Of a DNA stretch of 64,000 bases, positions 24,568 to 35,237 are shown piece by piece. Location: positions 1,860,001 through 1,924,000 of the forward strand of contig JBCAML010000007.1 of assembly GCA_038503075.1 (NCBI GenBank), written 5' to 3'. Both the position numbers and the translations under genes were made by a program. Source of the DNA: Gyromitra esculenta (Eukaryota > Ascomycota > Pezizomycetes > Pezizales > Discinaceae). A model generated the notes under the pieces. It made no database searches. It worked only from the letters and a program-made list of their open reading frames with translations, and was not told where the DNA came from. Position 1 is the stretch's first letter, and each line of letters begins with the position of its first letter.

Positions 24568-25272
24568 TCATTGCGATGGAATCGGCACAGCACTCGCCCC
24601 ACTCGACGCGCCCTCGGGCTTCTGACCAGCGCCAGAAGTTTTGTTGTCCTCTTCCGTAGAATTTACAGAACTGAGCTCCTCGCCTTCAATGGGCTGCTGT
24701 GAGCCCATGGGAGACTTCGCGTACAGCAGAGAGCTCTCCTTGATGGGAGAGTTTGAGTTACCGCCGATGCTAGGGTGGTGCGGGATATCTTTAGGGTCGG
24801 GGTGTTGGGAACCGATGTTGGTTATCTCGGTACTAGGAGCAATGCCAGCTTTCTCAAGAGCGTAGTCGCCAGAGTCGAAATATTTACGCTCCTATTTTAT
24901 TAAAGAGATAATTTTGCTTCATTAGAATCAATTGGTTCTTTTTTTTTTTTGATAACTCGTGTTCGGGCCGAGCAGGGGAGGGGTAGGCGAAACAGGGGTG
25001 GTGACGGTGGTGGTTACTTTGAGTTTGTTCTTGAGAATGTCCTTCTTTGAAGGTAGTTTGCCGTAGAGACGGAACAACCTTTGTTCATCTTCTGACAAAG
25101 ACTAAATTTCGATACCATGTCATTCATATCGTCAGCCAGAGTATCCAGTTCGTCGTCAATTCACAAGCAGGAGCGAGGACGTGGAGGAATAGGTCAGAGG
25201 TCAATGCGACAAGGTGGGGTAACAAAGGACACTCACGCTGATGTCAACCTTGTTCTTCTGGTGGGGAAGCAT
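24568..25272 (-). CDS. IGO1: endosulfine-family PP2A inhibitor (Igo1/ENSA)
   Basis: Small regulator that, once phosphorylated by Greatwall/Rim15, binds and inhibits PP2A-B55. In yeast it acts downstream of TORC1 in quiescence and mRNA protection, and at mitotic entry. Three exons: complement(24568..24891, 25018..25101, 25237..25272), 147 aa. The protein starts MLPHQKNKVDIS and continues with LFRLYGKLPSKKDILKNKLK. It then carries the diagnostic PP2A-binding core KYFDSGDYALEKAG (about residues 43-56), with the phospho-acceptor Ser47 in FDSGDY. Next is HPDPKDIPHHPSI and a disordered Ser/Gly tail ending VPIPSQ. The introns have good donors (GTGAGT, GTAACC). The gene is too broken up to show as a single frame. 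Confidence 0.93.
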
Positions 25273-28198
25273 TGTGAATATTTTCGGTGGTTTAGTAAAG
25301 GGAATGTATAGAGGTCTTTTTGTCTCAAGGTATCCTTAGTGCGAAGTGATAGTGATAGTAGGATGTTGCGAGACAGTGGTTGCACGCGGGGGAAGAAGAG
25401 AAGGTGTGGTGTGAAAGACTGGTGGTGTTGGTATGTAGGTAAGTGAGCGAAGATGTCTTCGGGCTACTCTGCGAGATAGCTCTGTTATGTAAAATTGATG
25501 GAAGCAGCCAGCAAGAAGTCTGAGAAAAAGCTTGCTTGTTTGGGTTGGAGGATGTTGTGTTTTACTTATTTTTGTGTGTGCATATCTTTGTAGCTATCCG
25601 GCGGGGTCGAAATGGGGGGTAGCCAATTTATCTGTGGATAATGAAACTGGGTTGATTCGTAGTCTCCACGGTGTCACAGCATCTGCAGAAACGGCTGTAC
25701 TCTACTCTAATCTGTACCCTTTGCATCCATAATTACACTTGCTATAATCGTACTCCACGAGCTCTTTGTATTGTACGGTCTATTGAGCACGTAGCTACAT
25801 GTATGGTCCTGATGCGAATCGTGGGCCCAAACAACGAGGAGGAATCACCGGCTATAGGGTAACCGGTACTTATTCCTTCTGGGCTCTAGAGAGCTCCGAG
25901 CGAGATTCAATTAAAGATACACATTCCACTCAGATTAAATCGAAGCTCTTCTTCTGCTTCTCCTCACGGAAGGGAAGCCGCACGCGTCGTGACTTTCGAG
26001 TTATTTCTCTCTTTGGGTCACCTGTCTGCAGAATGATGGCGAGATCGACAAAAAAGGAGCGACCCTATCGTCTCTCGGGAAACGGGTGAGGGACAATAAG
26101 GCGGGGTTAAGCTGTAGGGCAGGGCCATCGTCATTTGGCAAAATCCCTGGTTACAGATAGATAAGTAAAATCCAATTGCAGCCGTGTGAAGCTGATCGAA
26201 TTGTGTTGTCAAGGATTGGGTGAATCACGTTGGAGAACTCGTGCTCAGTCTCCACGATGATCTCTCTTTTCCAAGAAAAAACAAAGTATCTCTAGAGTAG
26301 AGCATTGTACCGTACCTGCTTCTCGATGGAAGGTGGCAGAAAAAAGATAACTGTCCGGACAGCAACACAGTCCGTCATCTTTGTATGTCAGAATGCCGAT
26401 TTGAGCTTGAGGAGTGGTCCCATGACGTTGGCTCGGGTTAGATGAATTGGTTAAAACTCGATGGCCGATCTCCAGACCGTCAAAGGGGAATCTCGGCGTG
26501 ACACCTCGACACTCCCCGATCCTGAGGTCATGGTTCCGAGGATAGCCAGCAGTTATCCAACAGAGCCGCCTTGAAGAAGCAGCCCTCCATACCAAGCATC
26601 AGCAGTGACGCCAAGATATTTGTATTCTGGAGTCCAGTGGGGCATCCCCGAGAACAACGGGATTTTTGATGGCGCACTCAATCTAGAATACTAAACGAAA
26701 ACAGTGAACCGTCCTTAAAACAAATGGATCGTTTATGTCGGCAAATGATTTATTCTTTGGATTTTAGGCTGCTTTCCGGATCTAAGGAGATTCGATCTAA
26801 GTGAAACGAGTGAAACATACAATAAAAAGACATTAATACGCCTATAAATTTATTAACTTCCATGGTATATATATTGGGCTCGTAAGAGACTTCTGTTAAA
26901 TCATCTACCTGCTTGCGGAGTTGGTGGTCGGGCAGGTGCTATCAAATAAAGTGCCCATAAACTTGAATCATTTCGTAGCTAATAGCATCCCAGCTAGTTA
27001 GCTTAGCACACTTACTAGTCTAAACTCTCTTACATTCACTGAAATTGGTTTAGACCGCTTGAATCTTGCACCATTAAACAGATCCGATTAAATAGGTCGA
27101 GAGGTTTTGATGAAGCGTCCCATAAAGCTAATCACAAAAAGTCACTCGACGAATTTCGGGCTCGGTTTATCTCAAAGAATACAGCAGATAGATAGATAAT
27201 TCATTCGCGCATCCAACCCAAATGATATAGCATGAAACTAAGGTAGTATACATGCAATTACACGATAAGTGTACTCTATAGTACATGCGATTACGGATCC
27301 CATCTTCCCATTTCTTTTCTGTCCTTACCTGTAACGCTCAGTCCATACATGTAATTGTGGGGTGAGCTCCTCTACCTTCGACACCACTAAGAATATATAT
27401 GTTATAGTTTCTAAAAAAACAAATTAACTTGTATTCAGAATATTTTTTTAAAGTTTTTAAACTAGTCGAAAAAAAAAAATCTCTAATTCTCGGTCACAAG
27501 GGATTAATTGCATATAGCCACACCATTACCTATTACCTAACGACCTAGATAGAGTCATCTAGTTCAACTCTTGATCTTGGTGACTTTCTGGGACTTACGC
27601 ATAAATAGGGTAGTTCCGTAAAAGTATATGTACGTGTTAAACATGGGACGCCAAATCTGAGCACTGAGGGTAGATCTTTCTCCCTTAGCTCTTAAAACAT
27701 TCTCTCATGAGTGATTTAGGTTATTTGGTTTGTGACATCGGCCTACATGTGTTCGATATTACTACATGTACTTCTCTGCACACTTCGAGTTAGCCCACTA
27801 GCAACCATATTTACATGTAAATGTACCCAGCCTTTCGACCCCTCTAGAAATTGGCTTTAAATTTTACTGATAGCGGATGCAAGTCGTCTTTAGAGTTTGC
27901 GTTATAGACCCGTTCCAGCCCCATTTATCTAACGTCTTCCGGTATAGAGCAATCACGGTGACGGGGGCTAGAGATGAAACCGCCTGTCTTATTACTCAAT
28001 ATTTCTACTCAGAAATCCAGGCCTCACCTAGAATGCCTAGAACCGTTGGACATCCTAACGCAGCACGTGACAGGGTTAGGGCTCAATTCTAGCGTGGGGT
28101 GATTTCGTACCACTATCACTCTCCACCCTGATTTAGGTTTATCCAACACCAGCAACCCAACACAGCATCAGATTCCTCTCCCCTCCAAACCACTCATA
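25273..28198. other. gene-poor region, about 2.9 kb
   Basis: Lies between divergent IGO1 and the 389-aa gene. It holds four TACATGTA palindromes (25796, 27346, 27763, 27812; the last extends to atttacatgtaaat), near-direct repeats tacatgcaatta/tacatgcgatta near 27250-27292, and AT-rich stretches from about 26,700. A 116-codon open frame on the minus strand (26245-26595) has no recognisable family and is not called. Confidence 0.5.
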
Positions 28199-29368
28199 AT
28201 GAAGCCCACCAGCATTCCCCGCATCTCCCTGACGAAATCCATCTTCACTCGATTTTCCTCCATAATTCATCCGCCCCTCCCCCTCACTCCGATTGAATCC
28301 CGCAAATTCCTCTCCCTCGTCAAGGACTCCTTCCGCACGCAACTCAATGCTGCCACGCCCGCCGTCGCACCGACAGAGGAGCATTTCTCGAGCATTATCG
28401 CCGCGGCTCAGTCTTCCAGTGTTCCAGTGATCGACGATGGGTATAGTAAAGAGGAGCGTATCAAACGATTCCTCAGCGACCCGCTTGGCGTATTTATAGA
28501 GCAGGCATTACTCGGGAAGGTGACTATGGAATTAGCAACTGTATGTTTGATGAAACACGCAAAACTGCAGCGGGCTGCCGGCGCAGCAGCACCAAAAGTA
28601 TCAGAGCAGGATAGCGCTACAGCAGTAGTGCTAGGGGAGTTACGAAAAGCGGGGTTTGGCTCTTCGGCGACGGTGCTGAAGAATGAAGACTTTTTGAAAG
28701 CGGTTACTTATACGCTTGTTGTTGAGGGTCGGATTGACATGATTTTGCGTTGGGCGAGGTCGACGAGGGAGGAGGCGATCCTTCCGGTGAAGGCAAGTAT
28801 TGTTAAACAAGCGGTCTATTACATGAAGACGGAGCATGGGTGGTTGCACGCCGCGGACTTATTTCGGCGGGTGCTCGGGGGGTCACGAGAGAATCAGGGT
28901 AGGTTCTCGCAACGGGAGCATTGTTCTACGGGGATGAGCCTGTGCGAGACGGGTTTAAGTGAGGGGTTTGGGGGGACGCCGGAGTTTGTGAAGTTGGTAC
29001 GGAATTCGGTACACTGGGCGGTTCATTGGCAGCAACAGGCGAAGGTCAATTTGAGGTATGGGAAAATGACGGCTGTGGGGATAAAGTATTTCCAGGATCT
29101 ATATCAGAGAGAGGAGAGCTTTTGGGAAGCGAAAAGTCCACTCTGGTATCATCAGAACTCGCGGCTAGCGATGAAGTTGGCGCTAGAATGTTTAGAGCAG
29201 AACCAGATAAAGGAGGCTGAGATGATCGCGGAAATCACCAAGAAGCGATTTGCCGGAGAGGTTCCGGGGTTGGAACTGGAGGATACGGGGATCGACGCGG
29301 ATAAGGCTGCGGAGCAGATTACGCAGAAGCGTCCAGACTTACAAGGGATCTTGAACGCTTTAGGATGA
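28199..29368 (+). CDS. conserved-looking hypothetical protein, possibly mitochondrial
   Basis: A single-exon gene of 389 aa that I cannot assign to a named family. The first about 32 residues have Lys/Arg and many Ser/Thr but no acidic residue (K2, R8, K13, R18), as in a mitochondrial presequence. Next comes LPLTPIESRKFLSLVKDSFR, a pattern I associate with uncharacterised ascomycete proteins. The rest is predicted helical, with an Ala-rich segment (about 120-135), basic-aromatic stretches such as HWAVHWQQQAKVNLRYGK, and a C-terminal helix ending DLQGILNALG. No transmembrane segment or catalytic motif is evident. The ATG at 28199 is the first in frame and precedes the presequence-like stretch. 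The long frame and regular codon use make a real gene likely. Confidence 0.85.
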   Translation: MKPTSIPRISLTKSIFTRFSSIIHPPLPLTPIESRKFLSLVKDSFRTQLNAATPAVAPTEEHFSSIIAAAQSSSVPVIDDGYSKEERIKRFLSDPLGVFIEQALLGKVTMELATVCLMKHAKLQRAAGAAAPKVSEQDSATAVVLGELRKAGFGSSATVLKNEDFLKAVTYTLVVEGRIDMILRWARSTREEAILPVKASIVKQAVYYMKTEHGWLHAADLFRRVLGGSRENQGRFSQREHCSTGMSLCETGLSEGFGGTPEFVKLVRNSVHWAVHWQQQAKVNLRYGKMTAVGIKYFQDLYQREESFWEAKSPLWYHQNSRLAMKLALECLEQNQIKEAEMIAEITKKRFAGEVPGLELEDTGIDADKAAEQITQKRPDLQGILNALG

Positions 29369-31279
29369 TTGAGGCTAGGAGATCTTTTATTTTGGGGCTT
29401 GCTTGAGCACTCCCATTTCACTCCCGTAAGGGTATCTATCGTATTCAGTTACGCATGGTGGGACAGGAGGACGAACCGAAGGTTCAGGCGTTTTGGGACA
29501 CCTATAAGGTATTGTTTCAGCACATATAGTTTCACTTTGCCATTTTGGTTTGTATAGTAACAAAGGCATGAAATTCCCATCTACTAGCAACTACATGTCG
29601 TAAGCAGGTATCGCACATGTATCTTCTCTCTGCATCAAATATTTGCATGTATGTACGTGCCATGTGGTGCGGGTGTTTGCCGCTGTCGCCCAAGTCCCAG
29701 GTACCACCGCCTCGTCATCGCAGGTTCTCAGCTTGCGGCGCATTTCTTTCTATTATTCGGGTATGTTTGTTTCTCGGCGCGTGCATAGGTAAAATACATG
29801 TACTTATATCTGCTGTGCCTTGTGCGTACGGGTTGTTTGCACCTGGTATAAATACAGACATACAACTGAGTTTCTAGACTTGTCCTTGCACCTAACCTGA
29901 TAAAGATACCAACATGCTCTACTGTAGACTCACCGATTCACGATTTGATCTCGGCGTCAAACGGGGGCTATGACACCAGCACCAATAGCCCTGAGTGTGC
30001 AGATAGCCAGGTACATGTATTTATCGGTGTTCTATACTTTGATATCTTCCAGCCCAGATGCCAGGGCTAGCGAATTGTCGGTGCCGGAGCTGAGAGTGCA
30101 CATCCTCAGGCGGGTTCATACCAAGAGCATGGCAATAACAAGGCTGGTCGTGCATGAAAGGAAGGAGACGTGTCAGCCATCAGCAACCAATTCTCGTTCT
30201 TCCGGTTAGAGCCTGCACACCTCACAGCCCGCATGCATCCTTCCTTTCAGACCCTTTTCTCTCTCTCTCGACCATGATCCCGGGTACTTTTTTTCTCCCT
30301 CTTTTCTTCTCCCTCTTGGTGCACTTTCGTGATCGCATCGCTGTTGTCTAGCCTGAATAGCTACACAGCTGTGTACTTACACGTAGGTATTGGGGAGGGG
30401 CGCCGGCACTGCTCTCAGCACTCCATGGTGCTGGAGCTGCTGAATAGGAAGGAGTAGAGAGGCGAAGGAGGCCAACTAGATCATGCTCAGATAAGGGATA
30501 GGTAAAGTAGAGTGCATGCTTTACACAAATGGTTTAGAGCAGGCGTGAAGATCTATACTCTACTCTCCGCATGGACCATGAGGGATTCTCAATTAGAGCA
30601 CATAAAAAGCGATCTGGGAGCTCTCTTCTCCTTCCCCAAGTCGTTGAAACTTCCGCCAGTCGATTCGTGCCCTGCTTGGGAAACACTCCATAGGATAGCC
30701 TAGCAATCCTGCCCTGCCCTGTCTTGTCTCGAAAAACAATTTCTCCATCCATCCATCCCCCATCCATCTTCCGACTGACCTCATACCTCATCCCTACCCA
30801 GGCCAACTCATATCATAATAAATAATAATAACATAACATAACACAAGAACTGGCAAACAGTCCCTGCCCCCATATTACATGCCCCTCCCCCTCATTTTGC
30901 TTGTCCACACGTCCTGATCACAGCCTTTGCCGCCCTACAATACAAACCTGTAACTGAACACGCCCCGCCCTCGTTTCTTACTTAATTAGATCGTCTACAG
31001 CAAAAGCACAAAACCCATACATCCAACATAAAACCCCATCACCTACGAAATACATAATCCCTAGTTTATCAAAAAAAAAAGACCTAGCCTACTTCATTTT
31101 AAGGATCATCAGTTCCGTACTCGCTTCTTTTTCAGCCCGCCCCCCTAAGCCTCCGTCTACATCTATATACTGCCCCCCCCGCAGTACTATTCACTATTTA
31201 TTCCTCTCGGACACCCCGTCGTAACTCGGCAAACCTGGAGCTCGTACAGCAAAACACGAGATTTCGCCCTCGACGAAAT
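29369..31279. other. intergenic region, about 1.9 kb
   Basis: No gene recognised. It has TACATGTA at 29795 and 30012, short pyrimidine tracts, and a C-rich region with poly-A (31069-31081) before the next gene. The open frames (for example 30534-30806 minus) have no family resemblance. Confidence 0.5.
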
Positions 31280-33132
31280 ATGACACCGCCGCCTAAACCG
31301 CCGTCCCCAGCGGCATTTTGGGGATACTTGATATCGCCAGATCATCCAACGCAACCGACACCACTATTTAGGAATCTGTTGCTTGGGATCGCGAATTACA
31401 TCGTATGTCGCTTCGCTTCCAGTGCGCAATCCGAGACGGCAATGGCAGTTTGAAAAGTAGTGGAGGGCTAACAGGATGGGTTAGATTGGTAATTTGGCAC
31501 CAAGAGAAGTCCACTGCCTAACACCAGAGAAGATTGCGTCATTTTATCATGCGGTCGGTGGAGATCTTGATGGTATGTAATTCCATCTAGTTTTCATCTA
31601 AACAACCTCAGCGAGAAAACTGGATTTTTTTTAAAAGGAAGTGAATAAAATACTAATTGTTTCTATTCTCCAAAATAGACCTCTTCCTGAACACACCACC
31701 TGCAAAGCTTTCTTCGATTTACATGACCCTAGGTTGCTCACACTCTTTACAACCAACACCCGACGACGACTTCGTCCCGCCCTCCATCCCCGCCCTCACA
31801 TCCCGTGGGTTCGTAATATGGCAGACAATTCAACTACTACTAGATCCAGAAGAACATGTTCCATATCTGCAAGAAGCCGCGCGGATCTTCCCGCTCATAA
31901 ATCCAGAAAACAACCAGCCATTTCCACGTGAAATCCCCAAAGAGGCATTCCCCGCACGTCCAGACCAGGAAACCGTTAGGTGGCACGACGAAATGTTTGC
32001 GAAACAGAGCGCGAAGGAGGCCGCGGAGAAGAAAGATGCAAGTAACCATGGTAAGGTGCAAGTACCTGTTCCCACGCCTGCGGCGGGGGAACATGTGGAT
32101 GGCGGGTACGCAGAGTATCATCGACATCACCACCATCACGTACCGCCGTACGCAGAACCTTACGCAAGCCGATCTCGAAGGAAGAGTCGACATCACGCTC
32201 CTCCTGCGCCGGCACCAGCGCCAGAGCCCCCGATGGAGGATGAGAGATATTCTAGGAGCGCGCCAGGAGAGTTCCCACATCATCACTCACGGCACCACAG
32301 CCAACATGCAACAGAAACTGTATTCACCTCGGACTCAGAAGGGATGCATCCGCACAGCCGCCATCACAGTAGGCGAGGAACGAGAGAGCGCGAATTCTCC
32401 AAACCATATGTGTACGAAAACGGTGTCGTCACACCTATCGTCCCCGTCTTCCCCAGCTCCGCCAAAATCATAGACCTCGGGGACGGCGTCCACATCCTTG
32501 CCGACCAAATACCATCCTCGCCACCACTTCCTTCAAACTCACATTTCAGACAGGCGCACACGAGCTACCAAGCCCCCACCGTTACTGCGCCTGAGGTGCT
32601 TTCCTGTTCATCATCCTATAGTGATCTCCAGGGCGCATACCACTCACATCACCATTCCCCGCAGCACCTTGGCCGTCGTGATCGCAGTTGCCCGCGCTCA
32701 TCATCCCCACTCCGACCATCGGATCCGGTATTGAGGAAGTCGCAGAGTGCTTACTACTACGCGCAGGACGCACCAGTACACACACATGCCCAATCGCGGT
32801 CGCGGTCGGGCGGGTCTGGGAGACGAATCCGGCGGGAAATGTCAGACATGGACTCGGACGTATCCGATACCAATATCCCACCATCTTCATGGACAATTCA
32901 AGCCGAAAGGCTCAGAGCAGAAGAAGAGGCAGCAGCGATAGAAAGGGAACATAGAGGACACAGGAAATCTGAGGAGAGGCGACATAGAAGAGTACCGGAT
33001 CCGGAAAGAGAGAGTTGGGAGTACAACGGAGGTGGTGGAGGTGGTGGTGGTGGAAGAAGTAGGAGCGGAAGAAGGTATTATAGAGATCCGAGGACAATGG
33101 AGGAGTTGAAGGGAGCATATTTTTACCAGTGA
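31280..33132 (+). CDS. DUF7514-type fungal protein with His/Arg-rich tail
   Basis: Three exons: 31280..31402, 31485..31572, 31679..33132, 554 aa. Residues about 12-180 match the fungal family I know as DUF7514: WGYLISPDHPTQPTPLFRNL, then LTPEKIASFYHAVGGDLD, LGCSHSLQPT, DDFVPPSIPALTSRGFVIWQ, and EHVPYLQEAARIFPL ending near FPARPDQETVRWH. The biochemical function is unknown. The remainder is disordered and dominated by His, Arg, Ser and Pro, with HHHHH runs, RSRRKSRHH, and acidic-basic repeats. It ends in a nine-glycine run and the short motif DPRTMEELKGAYFYQ. The donors and acceptors are canonical and give an uninterrupted domain. The family name rests on memory of the motif pattern. Confidence 0.85.
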
Positions 33133-35237
33133 AGCTTTTTTTTTCTCTCATTCATGGGTGGCGTTGGGAGAGGTAGGGACTGGAGTGGCTTTTTGTGAAT
33201 ACCTAGCGACGTTGGAGCATATTTCTCTTATAGCAATCATTACAATATAGCTGTTGGAACCTATAGGCGATCTCTGTGGAGCCTTTGTATTAAAACAATG
33301 GGTTTTAAATCGCTTCATTTTGAATTAATTAAAATATAAATAACCTCCCTTTTGGTGTAGACACCTGTTCCCTTATTCGCACTCACTTTCTCTTAACCAG
33401 AGTATGCTCTAGGATTGTAAAATCTTCAATGAAATAGGCTTTGTAAAAGACTCGAACGATTCCCCGTTAATGTGAGGCGAAAGACCTCTGGCCTTAATAC
33501 GAAGCGAGTGACGATTCATGGTGATACATCAACTGTTTCCTACTGCAAACACGGCAATCTATGGCTCTGGGTCCTAATCTAAATACTTGTCGATGGATGA
33601 CGATTGCTCGTACATGTATGCTATCCTGTTTTTTATAGTGATATTCATATTACGACTGTTTATTGTTTTTACTGCCCTAACTAGGTAGTTTGTTGTTGCT
33701 CTTTTATCGCATTCGGTATGGCCGTTAATCTTCGACTTGTTTGTTTATGTTGTTAGAACATGTTTTAGTCATTGGACGAACTGTAAATTCCCTTGGTTGT
33801 GACCAGAGACTTTGCGCAAGCAGATTTTACCCCGATTTTCAGCAACCTGATTGGTGTAGATCGGCTTCCGATTGGTCAAGGCTCAAAAGCGCAAAGCCTC
33901 TATTGTCGTAAAAACCAGGTTCGTGACGATCGGACTAGTAGGAGAAACGATAGGTGGCGGGTAGTGGTCGATATAATATTGGTGATGGGAATGATAGGGA
34001 TTGAAGTGGTACGCTCATGTACCGTCTTGGGTATGCCAATAAATCTGAGTGGCTGTTGGTTGTCAAAACTTAAATGCGAAAATAGAAGCAGTGATAATTG
34101 GTAGTAGTGGTGACAAGGGGCGGGAGAAATGATAACCATGATAGCGACCTAAATACCTGCTCAGAGTTTATTTACTTAGAGTGTAGGTGATGGGTTATAA
34201 TGGTGGGAAGCTTGGAGAAATTCCATTCCCGCTTCCTATTTGTCGAATGGTACTTCGCTAGGGATAGGCAAATATTTTTTAGTTTGTCTAGGAGTATTAG
34301 AATAGGGGGTTTGTTCATGGCATTAAAAACAGGACGTTAAATTACATGGTGCATACAGGATTTAGGAAAGCTGGGTAAACCTTGAAATACGAGTGATAAC
34401 TCATGTACGGAAGTTGCATTTTTTAAAACTATGAGGTACAGTACAATCGCTCTATAAGGATATGGAATTAGGGCAATTCTATATCATTACAAAGCAGAAA
34501 TCCTTACAAAAAAGGCCTGGCACACACAAAATAACCTCTGTCAAGACCTAAAGTATTATCCTTATAAGTGAGTATCTCTATAGCCCGAACCCTTATAAGG
34601 TGGTTGTACTGTATAGCTAAACCAGTATAACGGTAGGCGGGTGGTGTGGTTGGTGGGTATTGCTGTACTATGAGCTTCGGTCTGTTTTTTTTCGTAAAGA
34701 TTCTAGCCTTCGAGAAAGCAATAGCCCTAAACTGCTGTTGCTTTTGAAGATGACCTCCTCTCTATAACAACCTGAGGTGTAAGAAATGTAGTGATAAAGA
34801 GGACTAACGAGTTGCCTCAAACCGATAACAAGAACCGGCGAAAGCTTTACTGTGGGTAAACCTCGGGCCCATACATTATTGAAGGAGCTGCAGATAAGTA
34901 CATATGTACTCACATCTCCCACCCTTCAGTGTTTAATAAACAATCTGCCTATCAAAAATGGCATCTTGTGATGCGGTTGGAGATGGGCTTCAACGAAATT
35001 GCCGAGACTGAGGGTTTTTTGGAGCGTCTCGTGATAAGCTTCGTATCAGTTCAGCCGCTAGCCAAGACATATTCACGTCGTTGTGTCACTCTAGCCTACT
35101 TTCGCTTTCCTCGAACTTCACAGCACTAAGAAAGAGCTCAACACCACCTCCAAGGCGCCCCATCCACTGCCAGTTGCACAAGTGGTTTGTACTTTTTTTT
35201 TTAAGCACAGCAGAGAAGCTTTGTCCACGGGGCCACC
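33133..35237. other. intergenic region with a MITE
   Basis: About 2.1 kb upstream of TOR. It contains TACATGTA at 33611 and the TA-flanked inverted-repeat element at 34439-34611. Open frames are short and not gene-like. Confidence 0.55.
34439..34611. mobile_element. MITE with CAGTACAATCG termini, 173 bp
   Basis: Starts CAGTACAATCGCTCTATAAGG and ends CCTTATAAGGTGGTTGTACTG, imperfect inverted repeats of each other, flanked by TA on both sides (34437-34438 and 34612-34613). It shares its terminus with the elements at 43590 and 62235. TA duplication plus CAGT ends fit a non-autonomous member of the Tc1/mariner-pogo superfamily. The interior has no coding capacity. Confidence 0.75.

Noticed and set aside
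26245..26595. 116-codon minus-strand frame
   Set aside because: No recognisable family, Cys-rich irregular composition, no flanking exons found. Could be a gene relic but is not supportable.
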